Source: Mariannaea sp. PMI_226 (Eukaryota > Ascomycota > Sordariomycetes > Hypocreales > Nectriaceae). From it: a stretch of 64,000 nt of DNA. This document shows, in pieces, positions 47,701-59,402 of the stretch; position 1 is the first letter of the stretch; the number at the start of each line of letters is the position of its first letter. The notes beneath the pieces were generated by a model. That model was given only the letters and a program-made list of their open reading frames with translations. It was not told the DNA's origin and did not search any database. The stretch is from the NCBI GenBank assembly GCA_024336345.1, contig JANFOG010000003.1:1742501-1806500 (forward strand). Direction: 5' to 3'. The position numbers and the translations under genes are program-made.

Positions 47701-50700
47701 CCCGTAATCCACCACCCAACGTGAACTAGGGGCCCATTCTGGATACGACCACGAGCGGGATGGAATGGGGCAAGGCTGCAGGACTCGACGAAATGGGCTC
47801 AAGATGGCTGGCTGTTGATTGCGAAAACCGAAGCCCATGTCTCTCTCCCTCTTTCAGGCGTTGAGTTTGGCTAGTGCCAGGCGTCTTTTCTCAAGATTCA
47901 TGTACGGCGCCGCCTTCGGTAACTATTGTGACTTAGGAGGAGGAAGGCCAAGATACACACTAAGTTAATTCGACAGCGAGAATGCAAGAAATCGACCAAT
48001 GGTGAGAGAACGGGAAGCTCATAACGGCCAAAGGATGGAGTGGACGGGAGGGACGGACGGAGGTGGAAGCGGGGCCGTCCCGTCGACATTTGGGCTTCCA
48101 ACGCCTCAGCATTGCAGCGTCCCATCGTGTCTTGGTCTCTGTCTGGATATTTGCTTTTTCTTTTTCTTATTTTCTCTCCTTTATTACGTGGGTGTTGAAA
48201 TATGAAGCACTGCTACATCGACAGTACGGCGGATGGTTAGACCTGTCCTCCTCTCTTGGGCTGATTCGTCATCCTCGACAGGACTCGGTGTGTCATGATG
48301 CGACACTGGAAAGTTGTGATTTGACGATGTTATGATGAGATGCCAATTTCAAAAGAAAAAGGATGGAGGGAATTTGTTTCCTAGCTTGCCTTAGTGTTAT
48401 GCCGGGGAGCGAAAAGAGTCCGAAAATCTTCGGATTGTCTCTGCTGTTTCTGCTCGATGAGCGGGATGGATATTCAGATGCCACTCCTTGTCGCCCATTC
48501 CAAACCAACGAACCAACTAGAATAGGGAGGTGACCGATAGTCGATTGATGTTTCTCGGCACGTTATTAATAGTTACCACGGTCGAAGCCAGGCCCTTTCC
48601 CATATTCGGATCTCTGTGCATCGGCAGTTAAATTACTTAGTCCTGCCAAAAGCAAACGTTTGAATGGCTCCCAACCCCTTTCTTTCACGCTGTGAGAATA
48701 TCCCCTCTGGAAGTATAGCCCTATCTCAATTGTCTAGTATTGACATGGAGCTGCAGAAAAGGAAAAAATTGCCATGGGCTTAGATATTGGACACCAATTT
48801 CTACCATATATTGCGAGGCGACTTTGAAGAGTGCAAAGTAGGTCGTCAAGTTTGGGCAGATGATCGCCTCCCGTACATTTTCCCCACGTTCTCCCGCGGG
48901 CCGATGGGACAGGGAGTTTCTCCTGAGAGGGGGATACTACGCCACAAAAGGAGTTACCGATAGCGAGTTACCTAATGCATGGTAATTAGGAGAAAAGAGA
49001 GTGACAGTTGTCCCGTCCCATGATCAGACATCTCCGTGACTTTCTTCTCCTTCACAACCCCGCATTCTGAGCTCCCCCTGTTCGGTGAGGCGAAAAATCA
49101 AGGACGGCAGACGACCACACCATCTTCGATGTTTTGTCTCAACGCACGGTTCGTCTTTCTCTTTTCTCGATTTCTGTACGTATTCTGTTCCCCCTTTCGC
49201 TTTCATTTGAGGAGATACTAGTTGAAAGCCTTGTTGCTGTGTATTTTACCAGAGTAGACCTCAGTTGGCCAAACCATCCCCCTTGTTGTCCCGTCCCTCA
49301 CGGCTCCAGTGGCTGACCGGGGAGCATGCGTACTCATCACGCCCCCTCCCACTCAACTTCCAGCTTATGGCCCTCTGCTGTCTATTCTCGCTAATGCAGA
49401 CTCGGTACATTGAAACCCTCGACTGTCAGACTTTAGTGTGCGAAAAGAAGCAATTCAGAAGTGCTCGTGGGAAGTGTTGGGATCCGCCTTCCCCTCATCC
49501 ACTCGGAATTGCCTACCTGGTGAGTGCGGAGCTGCCCTTTCAAGAAGAACCTGTCACTCTGATAACTTGCCTGTGTATGAAGCACTGAAGTACTGCGTAT
49601 GCAGTGCGGATAGAATCTGAAATGTAATATCCTTGCTCTTGGGCTTATTGGGTTGTCTGCCTGCCACAGTGTACATGTTTCACGGTCAGGTTGTTTTCTC
49701 TTCTCTCAGCCAGCCACACTCAAAAACAAAAACAAAAAGAAAAAATAACAAAACAAGGATAAAAATCAAGTCGTCTCGCGGAAGCAATGTTGGTGCGGAG
49801 TATGCTGACCCCCAACCAATCGATCGCACGTGTACAAACAAACCGGAAGCCCCACGGCAGCGCGGTGAACAAAGGCATTAGAATTGTAGCACTTTTGCCG
49901 GTGCACAAGGCATAAGGCACAATTCCCCCCAATTCCCCCTAAGAGAGTTTAAAAGTGCACGGCGCCCAAAGAGAACCCAGTGTCGGCCGAACGGGGTTGT
50001 GCAATCTTTCCTATTCCAGCTAGAAGAGAGCAAACGATCGTGCTATTCAATCGAGTCCAGGCAAACTCTCTTAAGACCTGGGTGCACCCCCGCTTGTGAA
50101 GCATCGTGAGAGGGATCCTTCAAGGTCCTGCACCCAACGCGTGCCGCTTGCTTGCTGTGCCCACTTGGCCTTGGATTGTGGAGAGAGAAGGAGGAGGAGG
50201 TAAGCCGGGGGGATGGGGAGGGATTGGGGGAGGGGCATTGTCTCGGCGGGGTGCCATCAGTTCCATTTGTCTGGCATCTGAATTTGGCCAGCCGAGTTGC
50301 AAGGTAGTACGTGAATAGACGCTAAGTGAACTAGACTGCTGGCGAGGACATGGCCCCCTGGATAGACTGCTCGAGCTAACAACCCACGAGAGCCAACAAA
50401 CAACCTTGACCTAACCGACAACAAACTATCAACAAGTCACAAAGTACACAGAGTACATGGGGTACATCCAACCTCGTCCATTGTCTCACGTATCGGCTAG
50501 CTGAATAGTCACAGGACAGACGGCCATGGAATGGGAACGACCAAGGTAACCCAACACACTAACGTCACCTCATCGCAGCAAAGGGCTCTTATTAGACTGG
50601 ATGGGCGTGATTGAGGAAACTAATTGAGCGATTGACTCGCCCCCAAGTACAGAGATAGCCACCTTGGGTAGGTAGTTAGTGAAAATGCATAAAAGGGGAC

Positions 50701-50930
50701 CGAATCACCACCTCGGTTTGGCTATCATTGATGATCCCACAGCTTACATTGGCATCAAGAGCACCAAGACCATCAGATCAAGTCTCTGTGATTTTCATCT
50801 TTTCCTCTTTAGCATACAAAAATTCCTCGTCCAAAATCATTGGCTTGACAGTGCACCTAGCAAGTCGCCTTTCGCAGAAAACGAACCCGCGAAGGCATTT
50901 TCTTGCTTTTTAGAGCCCATCGTTATCAAC
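44740..50930. other. 6.2-kb gene-free region
   Basis: Scattered ORFs of 60-130 codons occur on both strands and none shows a family signature, codon bias or convincing introns. I found no terminal repeats or transposase motifs. It may contain decayed elements that only a database search would reveal. Confidence 0.5.
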
Positions 50931-52306
50931 ATGCCGGACAACAACCATCCCAACAGCAACGCCAAAGTGCCTCTTGCCACTCAATTTGACCTCAGAGGCA
51001 CCACCCTGGCCAGCGACGCCCTCGAAGACAGGGCTGCGCGGCGCCAGATCCTGGTCGAACTCTCATATCGGCTGTAAGTTCTCTGTAGCCTCGTCCTCTG
51101 CCCATCCACTTTGGTAATGGACACTGGGTTCTGACTGTTGATACCACAGTAATCCCAACCCGCCTCCTCTTCCCACTCAAGTGAGTCTATTTGCCCGCCC
51201 CAGGTCGACCAGTCTCCTCGCCTCCGCGACGGGAACTAATCACTCCCCGCACAGGTTCCAAGGGATGAACAGCGGGTCTGGTGGGCGCACGGCGACCCTC
51301 CGCCCGTGGATCTTATCCCCAATGCCAACGCGCAGCCGCGGGTCCACTCGTCAAGGCCTCAACTTCCGGCGTCTGGGAGGATCCCGCGGCCCCGTGATGT
51401 TCGGGATGCCCCCTCGCGCCAGACGCAGAGGCGGACGGCGGCTCGCACGAGCCGCACAATTCGCGCTCTGGCTTGTGAGGCGGTCACGGTCACTCTCCGT
51501 AACCTCCTGGCTACCCAATGGGTGATTGAGAGGATTGAGGCCATCTCCGAAAGCAGGTGCAACGACATCACTTTCAATCTGATGCTGCGACACTATAGAC
51601 CAGACTTTGAATCGCTTGCGGCTTGCCTCTTCTCCAGTAGGGAGAAGGAGATGCTCCGGTGCGTCTACTGGGAGACTGTCTGCCCTTACGAACAGGAGAT
51701 TCTGTCACCAGCAAATCTGAAAATGTTTGCTGCCTATCTCCGCAATGAACCTTATCTTGTCAGGAATATGTCCCACCAGAACGTCGTTTACTTGCCAGAT
51801 ATTGAGAATTATCAAATTGAAGCAAAGCAAGCTTGCGTAAGTACTCCTGGACTTCCCTTCCCAGTCAGAGAAACCAGGTGCTGACCTTTCTTCAGCGTAA
51901 ACTGCTCCAGTTCATGCACGCCCCCTCTACTTCCCATCTCCTCGGTTCAAGTTCACGCCTTTTTGATAACTGGGAATATACACCCCCGGGCGGTTGGATA
52001 GAGGGAGACGAGGATGCCAATACTGAAGCTTGCGAAGAGCCCGAAATATATTTGCGTGACACCATCAATGATGCCATTGACAATATGATCAAGAGAGGAA
52101 GCAGCCTGGACACAAAGCCTAGGCGAGCCCCTAAGAAAAAAAGTATCAAGATCGAAGTTGACGATCACGATCCTCGGTTACCCAACCACGGTGAGGGTGT
52201 CGCTACTGGCGAGAAGCTTCTGACTGATAGTGAGTCTGAGGGAGAGGATGAGGATGAGGATGATTATCTTTACATGGCCGCACCGGCTATAAAACCAAAA
52301 TTATGA
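50931..52306 (+). CDS. uncharacterised basic/acidic nuclear-type protein, four exons
   Basis: Exons are 50931-51073, 51150-51180, 51255-51836 and 51896-52306; all introns are GT-AG (76, 74 and 59 bp). Exon 2 is a 31-bp micro-exon that phase requires. The product is 388 residues. The middle (about 100-190) is helical, with NLLATQWVIERIEAI and a Cys/Trp-bearing FSSREKEMLRCVYWETVCPYE. The C-terminus has a basic cluster like a nuclear-localisation signal (KPRRAPKKKSIKIE) and an acidic end (ESEGEDEDEDD). I recognise no family. The consistent phases and conserved-looking core argue for a real gene. Confidence 0.7.
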
Positions 52307-55300
52307 CCTCCACGATTTAGGTGCTCCACAAACTTGTGAACTCGTGAGGCGCGATATCCGCCTTCATATATATTTTGAGAAATTGTTACTTTTGGGGGGG
52401 GGAAGGGGGTCTGTGAATGTTATTCGGGCTGCTTGCAGCTCATTTATCGACGGGCAAAAAGTACAATGAAACTAGTCTTTTTCTTTTTCTTTTCTTCTAT
52501 TTTCTCGGGCCACAGAACAGGAAGGTAAAAGTCTAGAATGAAAACGATGGAAAAGGAAAAGGAAAGGGAATGGGCATGGGAAAAGTTATTAAATGATCTA
52601 GTTTGCTTTGCTTTTCTTTCAAAATTTACAATGAGTCTTTTTTTGAGGGGTTGGGTTGGGTTATTTTTGTTATTTTATTTCACTCTCCCTTATGCAGAAG
52701 TGATGGGTAATTAATTAAAAAGATTTGTAGCAAACGCCAAGGTAGTCCAGTATGAGATTTTGATCGTAGAAATGAGTTTGGATATACTCTGGCGATGCCC
52801 TCTTTTTTAAGCCTTCAGTAACGTAACACTCCTACTTTACAATCAGTTATAAATAATTGCGTTTCAATAAGCTCAAGCAGTTCAAGCATTGTCTGAGACC
52901 TGGTTCCCTTTGATCCTTATATTGCACTTCGCAGGAATGGTCTATTTTTCAGAACTCGAAGATATTCAGCTCAAGGCGATGGACCAGCTCCTCGCCAATG
53001 AGGCAAATAATCCAGCGGCATTCATATTTTCTGGGTTTCATGTGGATGCCGTACATCTATGTGTGCTGCAAGACAGAGTATTTGCTATCTATGTTTGTTG
53101 CATTGACTCCATGAACATCCTGGGTCTATTGCAAACCACTCGCTCCCTGTGCATAAATTGGGAGCGGTCATTATGGTACGAAACAGCTTGCAAAAGTACC
53201 ATATACCATACATACTCCGTATCTTCTCCTTCTTCTAGGCTGCTGAGACTAGGAATTTAGGCACGACCAGCTCGCTGGGACTTCTTGACCTCTGGGGAGA
53301 TGTGGCACCTGGACGTCGGAATCATCGGATCATCGGATCATCGACCTCTTAAGTACTTAGCTGCAGGAATTTGCACAATGGGTCTGGTCTGGTATATTCT
53401 TATTAGGAACCTTCTTTTCTATGTGATCGTCGCACAAAGTTGCCAACACGATCCCCGACCGCCTGTACACCAGCCAGGCTTGTCCAGCTGATTCCCGAAA
53501 CAACACCAAGCAAGGGACCCTCTGATTCCGGAACCAAACGCATTCCTTCCGCGCTCCTTGCGTCCAGTCTCCCCTCAGTTTCGGGAGGGCAAGCGGGGGT
53601 TGAATCTAACAGTAGGGATTCGGGATTGGATGAGACGAAACGAAGATCAGGAAGAAACAGAGAGAGACAGAGAGAGACAGAGAGACCCTCTTCTTTTCCC
53701 AATCTTTGCAGTAGCTCGTATGTATGTCTTTCGTTTGCTCAGGCTAAGATTGTACTCTGAAGTTGATTTGTAGCTTGGTCCCAGTCAAAGGTCATTTGCC
53801 TGCCACCGCTGGGTAAACGACTCACACGCCCATCTCTTGATCATCTTGGCTGTTGCGGTGATGTTTCTACCTATCATGCTCAGCCCAGTAGCAAAAAGGA
53901 AAAAAAAAAAATTAAGGGAAAAGAGCGACAGAGATTACTGCCGTGACTGCACTACTCACTGTACCACGTGAGTGATTCGCAATGTTGGGGCAAGGCAATC
54001 TGGCTGTTGGGTGCAATTTGCATTTTTAATTCCCCTTCCTTCTCAGCTCGGATGCTGTGACTCGATACAGCGCTCCCAGCTTCGCTTCCTTGACTCTGAG
54101 TCTCGGAATGATGTCCTACTATTAGTGGTCGGGTGGCTGGTCACCTCAGCTACAATTGCGCCACCAAAAGCGCTCCCCCTTCCCCTTTCCCTAGGTTCCG
54201 TTTCCCCCACTCTGCTATCCAGTACGAGTGCGTTACAAGTACAGAAGCAAAGTAGGGGACTACATAGTACAGCACACTTGCAGCTCCACAAGCCACCTCC
54301 TGCAGCAGTGTCCACTGTCTCTAATCGAGATCAAGGGCCCCCATTGTCGATGAGAAATCAATAAATGTTTCCTCAGTGGGGTCGTTTTCTCGAGAAAAAT
54401 GCCTTATGGGAAGCAGACACTGGGGCCGCATTCAGAGGACAAGGACGGACCATCGACTAACATCCCTGGCGTGACGGGAAGCCCTTAGCCGCAACGACTG
54501 CTCCGTGGAGCATGGACGCTTCGGTGTCGGCACTTGGTATAGGTACCTTTTAGCTGGCTGACCGATCACAGGCTTGTCTGATCCGTGTGCAATACATCTG
54601 CCATGATTGGAGCCTTGCGAAAGGATATTGAAACAAGGCGTGCCTATATTTCACAGTAATATATCCAAACAACTCACGGCAAGGTAATTAGTGTATCTAA
54701 TCCGTGGAAGGGGAGTGGGGGGTTTCTTGACAAAACCCGGTCAACACGCCACGGCCTACTTCCTGAACCCGAACCCGCTTGGCGCTGAGAGCACTACCCA
54801 ATACCAGTAAATCGGACGGGCAGAGAGTGTTCCTGGATGGACGGCAAGATACTCTCAGCTCTGAGCAAAGCAACGAGAACCAATATTAAAAACTCCTTTT
54901 TTTGTTATTCCCCCCCCTTCCACTTCTATTTTCCCCCACTCAGCATTCGAGAAGAAATTTCCCATTCTCTCTCATTCACTCAGAGCAGCTGCCTGGCCCT
55001 CGTGTGCGACCCCTGATTCTATTCTTTGCTTCTCAGAGGCCGAGCACTCATCAACCAGAACAATCTGGAACAGCTGAGTGACAATTGCCACCACCCCCAG
55101 CCGACCAAAAAGAAGAACCTGGCTGGCAAGCTTGGGCTTCTCGTCATAAAAATAAATTGAAAGTCCCGATAAGGACAACTTTTTGACCCACACACACCCT
55201 CGAGGACCATCGCCACCAGTGACTGCTCAGCAAACTCCCAACTGGCGAGACAGGTCGACATGTCCAACGCAAGGGAGGGGAAGGGCTTGATCCCAACAAG

Positions 55301-55528
55301 CCATTAGTGGTGGAGATTCGTTGCTGAGTGCTGCGCAGCTCGTCGGAGCTGGTCAAGCCGCTTCTTACGCTCATTACATGAGAGAAGTCCTCTATTGACT
55401 GCTCTTTACCTCCTTACGTACTTAATTCAGCGAGTCCCAGGGCACTTTGGAGGAAAAAACCCCCCCTCCCACCATTTGCCCGCTGTTAATTCATAGCACT
55501 GTCATCTCATCCAACATCAAGTTACTCC
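52307..55528. other. 3.2-kb spacer
   Basis: A 3' region rich in TTTTC/GGAAA tracts lies at 52480-52640. A weak frame starting at ATG 52937 (108 codons, plus) has no recognised family. A GAGACA repeat is at 53655-53682. Confidence 0.5.
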
Positions 55529-56116
55529 ATGGCGATCATGACTGTGCCCAGCATGGCGACTAATCCTTATCCTACCAAGTCGGCTACTCATTCCGCTTCT
55601 TCCACTGCCAATGAGAAGAGTGTGGCCTGTGCCATCGAAGACGACGATGGTGATAGCCAAGATTCTCTTGTATCCACATCCTGTCGCGATTGTTGTCAGT
55701 CCGGCTGGAAAACACTGGCCGAGTCGTCCTGGTCGAACGCAAGAGTCCCATTGCCAAGCAGCAGCACCTCCTCTCGACGATCGAACCTGACCTTGCTGTT
55801 CGAGAAGGAGGAGAGAGAAGCCAAAGAAGGGACTAAGAAGGCAGAAGTAGAAGCAGAGGCAGAGGCACAAGATCAAGATAACGGCCCACTTCTAACACCT
55901 CCCAAACGTGAACGTCAACCTCCACTTCAAGCCGACATCAGCGGTGCACCCAACACGCAAGTTACGCAGTCGCAGGCGATCAACCCGCAAACTCATTTGC
56001 GGAATAGTGACTTGTTTTTCCTCACCGAGGTCTATGGATTAGACAAGCAGAAGCCTGCAACGCCAAGAGAGCTGCAATTCTGGTCGCATAAACTGCGAGA
56101 GCGACGGATTTGGTAG
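55529..56116 (+). CDS. uncharacterised 195-residue protein
   Basis: Single exon with ATG at 55529 (TCCATGGC context). Residues 1-90 are Ser/Thr/Asp-rich with a small Cys cluster (SCRDCCQSGW). Residues 90-115 form a charged Lys/Glu/Ala helix (EKEEREAKEGTKKAEVEAEAE). The C-terminal 40 residues (SDLFFLTEVYGLDKQ, then PRELQFWSHKLRERRIW) look folded and conserved. There is no signal peptide or membrane segment. A pyrimidine-rich leader precedes it. Function is unknown. Confidence 0.6.
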   Translation: MAIMTVPSMATNPYPTKSATHSASSTANEKSVACAIEDDDGDSQDSLVSTSCRDCCQSGWKTLAESSWSNARVPLPSSSTSSRRSNLTLLFEKEEREAKEGTKKAEVEAEAEAQDQDNGPLLTPPKRERQPPLQADISGAPNTQVTQSQAINPQTHLRNSDLFFLTEVYGLDKQKPATPRELQFWSHKLRERRIW

Positions 56117-56994
56117 AGATGTGACGACGGATTAAAATCATTTACGGGGTAAACAGCACGCACAAACACATACACACACACACGACGACGACTACCATAA
56201 GCCTTCAGGTGGGGCTGGGAACTGGTTTACGGGAACGAAAACTGAAATGACTTTAACTTTAATACTGGGTAACTTGACTGGAACTGGAGAGCGACGGGAA
56301 TATGTTGATGAAATTGGGGAACTGGAGTTGGACCTGGAAAATGGTCTTGGAATAATGGAAAATGGATATGAAAAACAATGGATATGGATATGGATACGGA
56401 AATGCAAATGGAAATGAAAATGGACATGGGAACGGAATGGGTTAGGGAATTGGAAATGTGAAATGGGAATAGGGAATAGGGAACGGGGTTTGGGCCTTTT
56501 TTTTTTCCTAACGGCTTTGATTTCGATAAAGTTTACGATGACTGCGACGGCTCGCGGCCGGGAAATTTCTTCTTTCTTCCTTTTTTTGTTAAGCGCCGAA
56601 GAGGGGGAGAGTGGCGGGGGGGGTCGCGCCAGGGGGGCTTCGGGGGGGACTCGCGCACACACACGCACACACACACGCATACCATACATAGTAGTAGTCT
56701 GTATGTAATATGTACACATCGGATTGTTATTATTGAACGTTACCTCCCTAAGGCAGGCAAGGGTAATAAGTTTGCTGGAGCTTTTCTTCCCGACAGGGCG
56801 CAGAGCGGGTGGTGGAGCCCCGCGCCCGCTCCCCCCCTTCCCCCCTTCCCTCGCCCCTTCCCTCCTCCAATGATGATGAACACGTGATTTCTCTTAGGTT
56901 GCCTTCCCTGCGGGCTTTTGCACTTTGTTTGGCATATGAATTTCGTGACTACGGCCACGGGTGTCCCGACAGCGCCCATATCGGTAGCTCCTCA
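56117..56994. other. repeat-rich spacer
   Basis: It contains CA microsatellites (about 56166-56183 and 56650-56682), a degenerate GGAAAT/GGATAT hexamer tract and G/C-homopolymer runs at 56616-56640. The end is probably the promoter of the Gln-rich gene. Confidence 0.6.
56230..56480. repeat. degenerate hexanucleotide tract (GGAAAT/GGATAT type)
   Basis: About 250 bp with a clear six-base rhythm of GGAAAT, GGATAT, GGAAAA and GGGAAT variants, purine-rich on the plus strand. It lies just after the stop of the 195-residue gene, likely in its 3' UTR or terminator region. Confidence 0.7.
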
Positions 56995-57950
56995 ATGATC
57001 CGGCACCCTTTCCAAGGAGATTCACCGGCCGCCGCAGCAAACATCGACTCAGAAGAAGCGCGCTCGTTGTCATCTTCTCTGTCCGGTGCCGCTCAGGCAT
57101 CGTCGTCGGTCATCGTCAGCAGCGCCAGCAGCAGCAGTAGCCCCAGTCTTCATCAACAACACCACTACCATCACCACTACCAACAGGGACCACCACCACC
57201 ACAACAACAACACCAACAACACCAACTTCAACAACAACCACAGTCATACCAACAACAACAGCAGCAGCAGCAGCAACACTCAAATCAACAACAGCAGCTC
57301 CAACAACTTCAGCAACAACCACCTTATCAGCAACAACACCCTCTAGATTTCCGGTGGGAGCAAGACGGCCTGAATTGTCGGCCATTTATTTTCTATGGGC
57401 TGGACCCTCTAGACGACACTGCAAGGAGTCTCCAACAGGCTACCATAATCTCCATCGCCTGGATCCAAGCAAAGTCCATCGGCGTAAAACAATATGACCT
57501 AGGCTTACCAACCGAATGTGCAAACTTGTGCAGCTACATCAAGCAGGTTCGTAAACTAAGAGCCTCGGCAACCACCCACCGCGCGTCTGACCAACGCATG
57601 TTGTCAATACGTGTTTTTTTTTTTAACTTTTTTTCTTTCTCTAGGAACCCCTCTACCGGGCACTAAATGAGCCCAAGTACCCACGGGTCTTTCAGCTCGA
57701 CCAGGGCGGCATCTGCTGGGTACCCAGAGGTTATCTAGGACTTGCCGTCCCTCTACATGACAAGGACGTCGAAATCACTCTCGTATCTTATCGTGAGGCA
57801 TCATCCTGCACCCACATGTGGCCTGTCAACCACAAGCTGTACCTGACGCAATCAGGTTTCAAAGCAGGCGTTCGAGTCAAATTCGCCATGGTATTACTTC
57901 AGCCAGCAAAAGAACAGTTAGCGGTCATACATCGCCTCAGTCAAGTCTAA
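56995..57950 (+). CDS. Gln-rich uncharacterised protein
   Basis: Exons are 56995-57546 and 57645-57950 with a 98-bp phase-0 intron (GTTCGT...T-rich...CTAG). The product is 285 residues. Residues about 1-60 are Ser/Ala-rich and about 60-120 are dominated by Gln and His (CAA/CAG repeats). The folded part starts at DFRWEQDGLNCRPFIFYGLD and continues through ATIISIAWIQAKSIGVKQYDLG to the C-terminus (QGGICWVPRGYLGLAVPL, AMVLLQPAKEQLAVIHR). I recognise no family. A Gln tract beside a globular domain is common in fungal regulators. The start is the first in-frame ATG; the frame is open upstream without one. The last 33 bp overlap the convergent gene. Confidence 0.62.
57120..57340 (+). repeat. CAA/CAG/CAC triplet-rich tract
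   Basis: In-frame glutamine, histidine and proline codon runs. Mixed CAA and CAG usage limits slippage, but the length is likely polymorphic. Confidence 0.8.
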
Positions 57951-59402
57951 TACACGCCAGTTGATCAAATCCTGCAACGGGCTGGGCTTCAAACGCCGTG
58001 TGTCTGGTTGAAGCCTCGCCACTCTGAGCACCCTAGTGATATCCTCCGGCCTTAAGGGCCTCACCACTGGAATCGCCTTACCCTGACTCGGTTCAAGGTA
58101 ACATGTTCCGGGCTGATGGGCCGGAACCTCGAGCACGCCGGCAATGTCCTCAATCGTCAACGGCCGCACTCCTCGTTCCTCCTGAATCTCCCTCTCGTCC
58201 CCGCCCAGCAACTCAAACAGAACTGTGGGGATACGCAGCTTGCCGGAGGGCAACGATTTAATAGGTTTATAAACCTTTTCTGGATGGATTTTTAAAAGAG
58301 CTATAAGAAGGCCAAAGTGTTCCCTGGTGAACCGACCAACAGTACTCGGAAGCTTATCACCTGTTTGTAAGGGAAAGGGGGAGAGAGAGAGGGTTAGCTG
58401 TTGTGTACATAAAAAAGGAAAAAATCATATCACCCCATATATGTACTTACGACGCATCGACAATTCATAGGCTCGCTCGCCTAGACCAAAAGTTGCCAGA
58501 ATATCCGTAGCATCGATGATTCTTGACACTGCCACTCGCGTCCACCTCAGTTCAGAAGCGGTTCCCTCCATAATTTCAAACACTTCTTTGGTTCTCATTG
58601 GACCAAGCTTGGTTGCCATTCTACTTAGGCCAACTGATATGACTTTGAACATCTGCTTCTCGTACGTAGGCACTTGCGTCACGAGCTCTTCATATTTTTC
58701 AAGTAGCTCTTGATACTCCATGGTACTGCGTTGCCGACGACTGTACTGCTCCTGCAGCGTTAGTCGTCTGAATAAGGACTCAACATCATCTGCAGTTCTC
58801 GGTGCAAAGGCGTCCCAGTCCTCCTCGCCTTGCGGCATCTTAGTGAGAAGCATGTTGACTTCGCCCAACTTCTCCTCAACAGTCTTGTGCCTATCCCATA
58901 TGATAGTCTGCCCAACTCGGGTCCTCCTGGATAAGGATTTGGAGACCCTAATGGGGCGTCCTTTTTCAGCTTTTGAAGACATGTTGTCAGCCTCCTCCTC
59001 CTCGGAGCCTGCAGAAGGGTGCTGGTGCAAGTGCGGATGAGGGCGCGGATGTGAGTGTGGGTGTGGCACCTCATCCGGCTCCACGTGCACGGGTCTGGAA
59101 GTCTCTGGTGCGGCGGGCGGTGGCCCGCCGTTGCCGGTGTCCGCCAACGGCAGCTCTGGTTCGAGCGTAGAAGACCGAAATACTAGGTGATCGGTGGGAT
59201 AAGGCCCGCGATTCAGCAGATATGCGGGAAACGAGCTGCCAGCAGAAGGTCCAGGAGGCTGGATGCGCGGGGCCGCATAAGTTTGTCTGTCAACGATGTG
59301 TGGCGTTAGGCCGATGTGGTCATCGCTCTTTGGCGTACCAGAACCTGGAGACCGGTAGGGTGGTGTGTCTGAAGAGTAGCGCCCCGAGCCTTCTTGTGCC
59401 AT
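57918..59402 (-). CDS. uncharacterised conserved-looking protein, two exons
   Basis: Exons on the minus strand are 59402-58451 and 58360-57918. The 90-bp intron (GTAAGT...ACAAACAG) splits an Arg codon. The product is 464 residues. Residues 1-140 are Pro/Ser/His-rich and disordered (HPHSHPRPHPHLHQHP). Residues 150-320 are strongly helical with heptads (TVEEKLGEVNMLLTKM, MEYQELLEKYEELVTQV) and end in SRIIDATDILATFGLGERAYEL. The C-terminal part (GDKLPSTVGRFTREHFGLLI, then PSGKLRIPTVLFELLGG) looks folded. I recognise no family; a scaffold or regulatory role is a guess. The frame is open upstream to 59639; ATG 59402 was chosen because the upstream residues are low in complexity. Confidence 0.62.

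Noticed and set aside
52937..53260. 108-codon plus ORF starting MVYFSELEDIQLKAMDQ
   Set aside because: The first 35 residues look protein-like, but the rest loses coding character, no introns extend it and no family is recognised.
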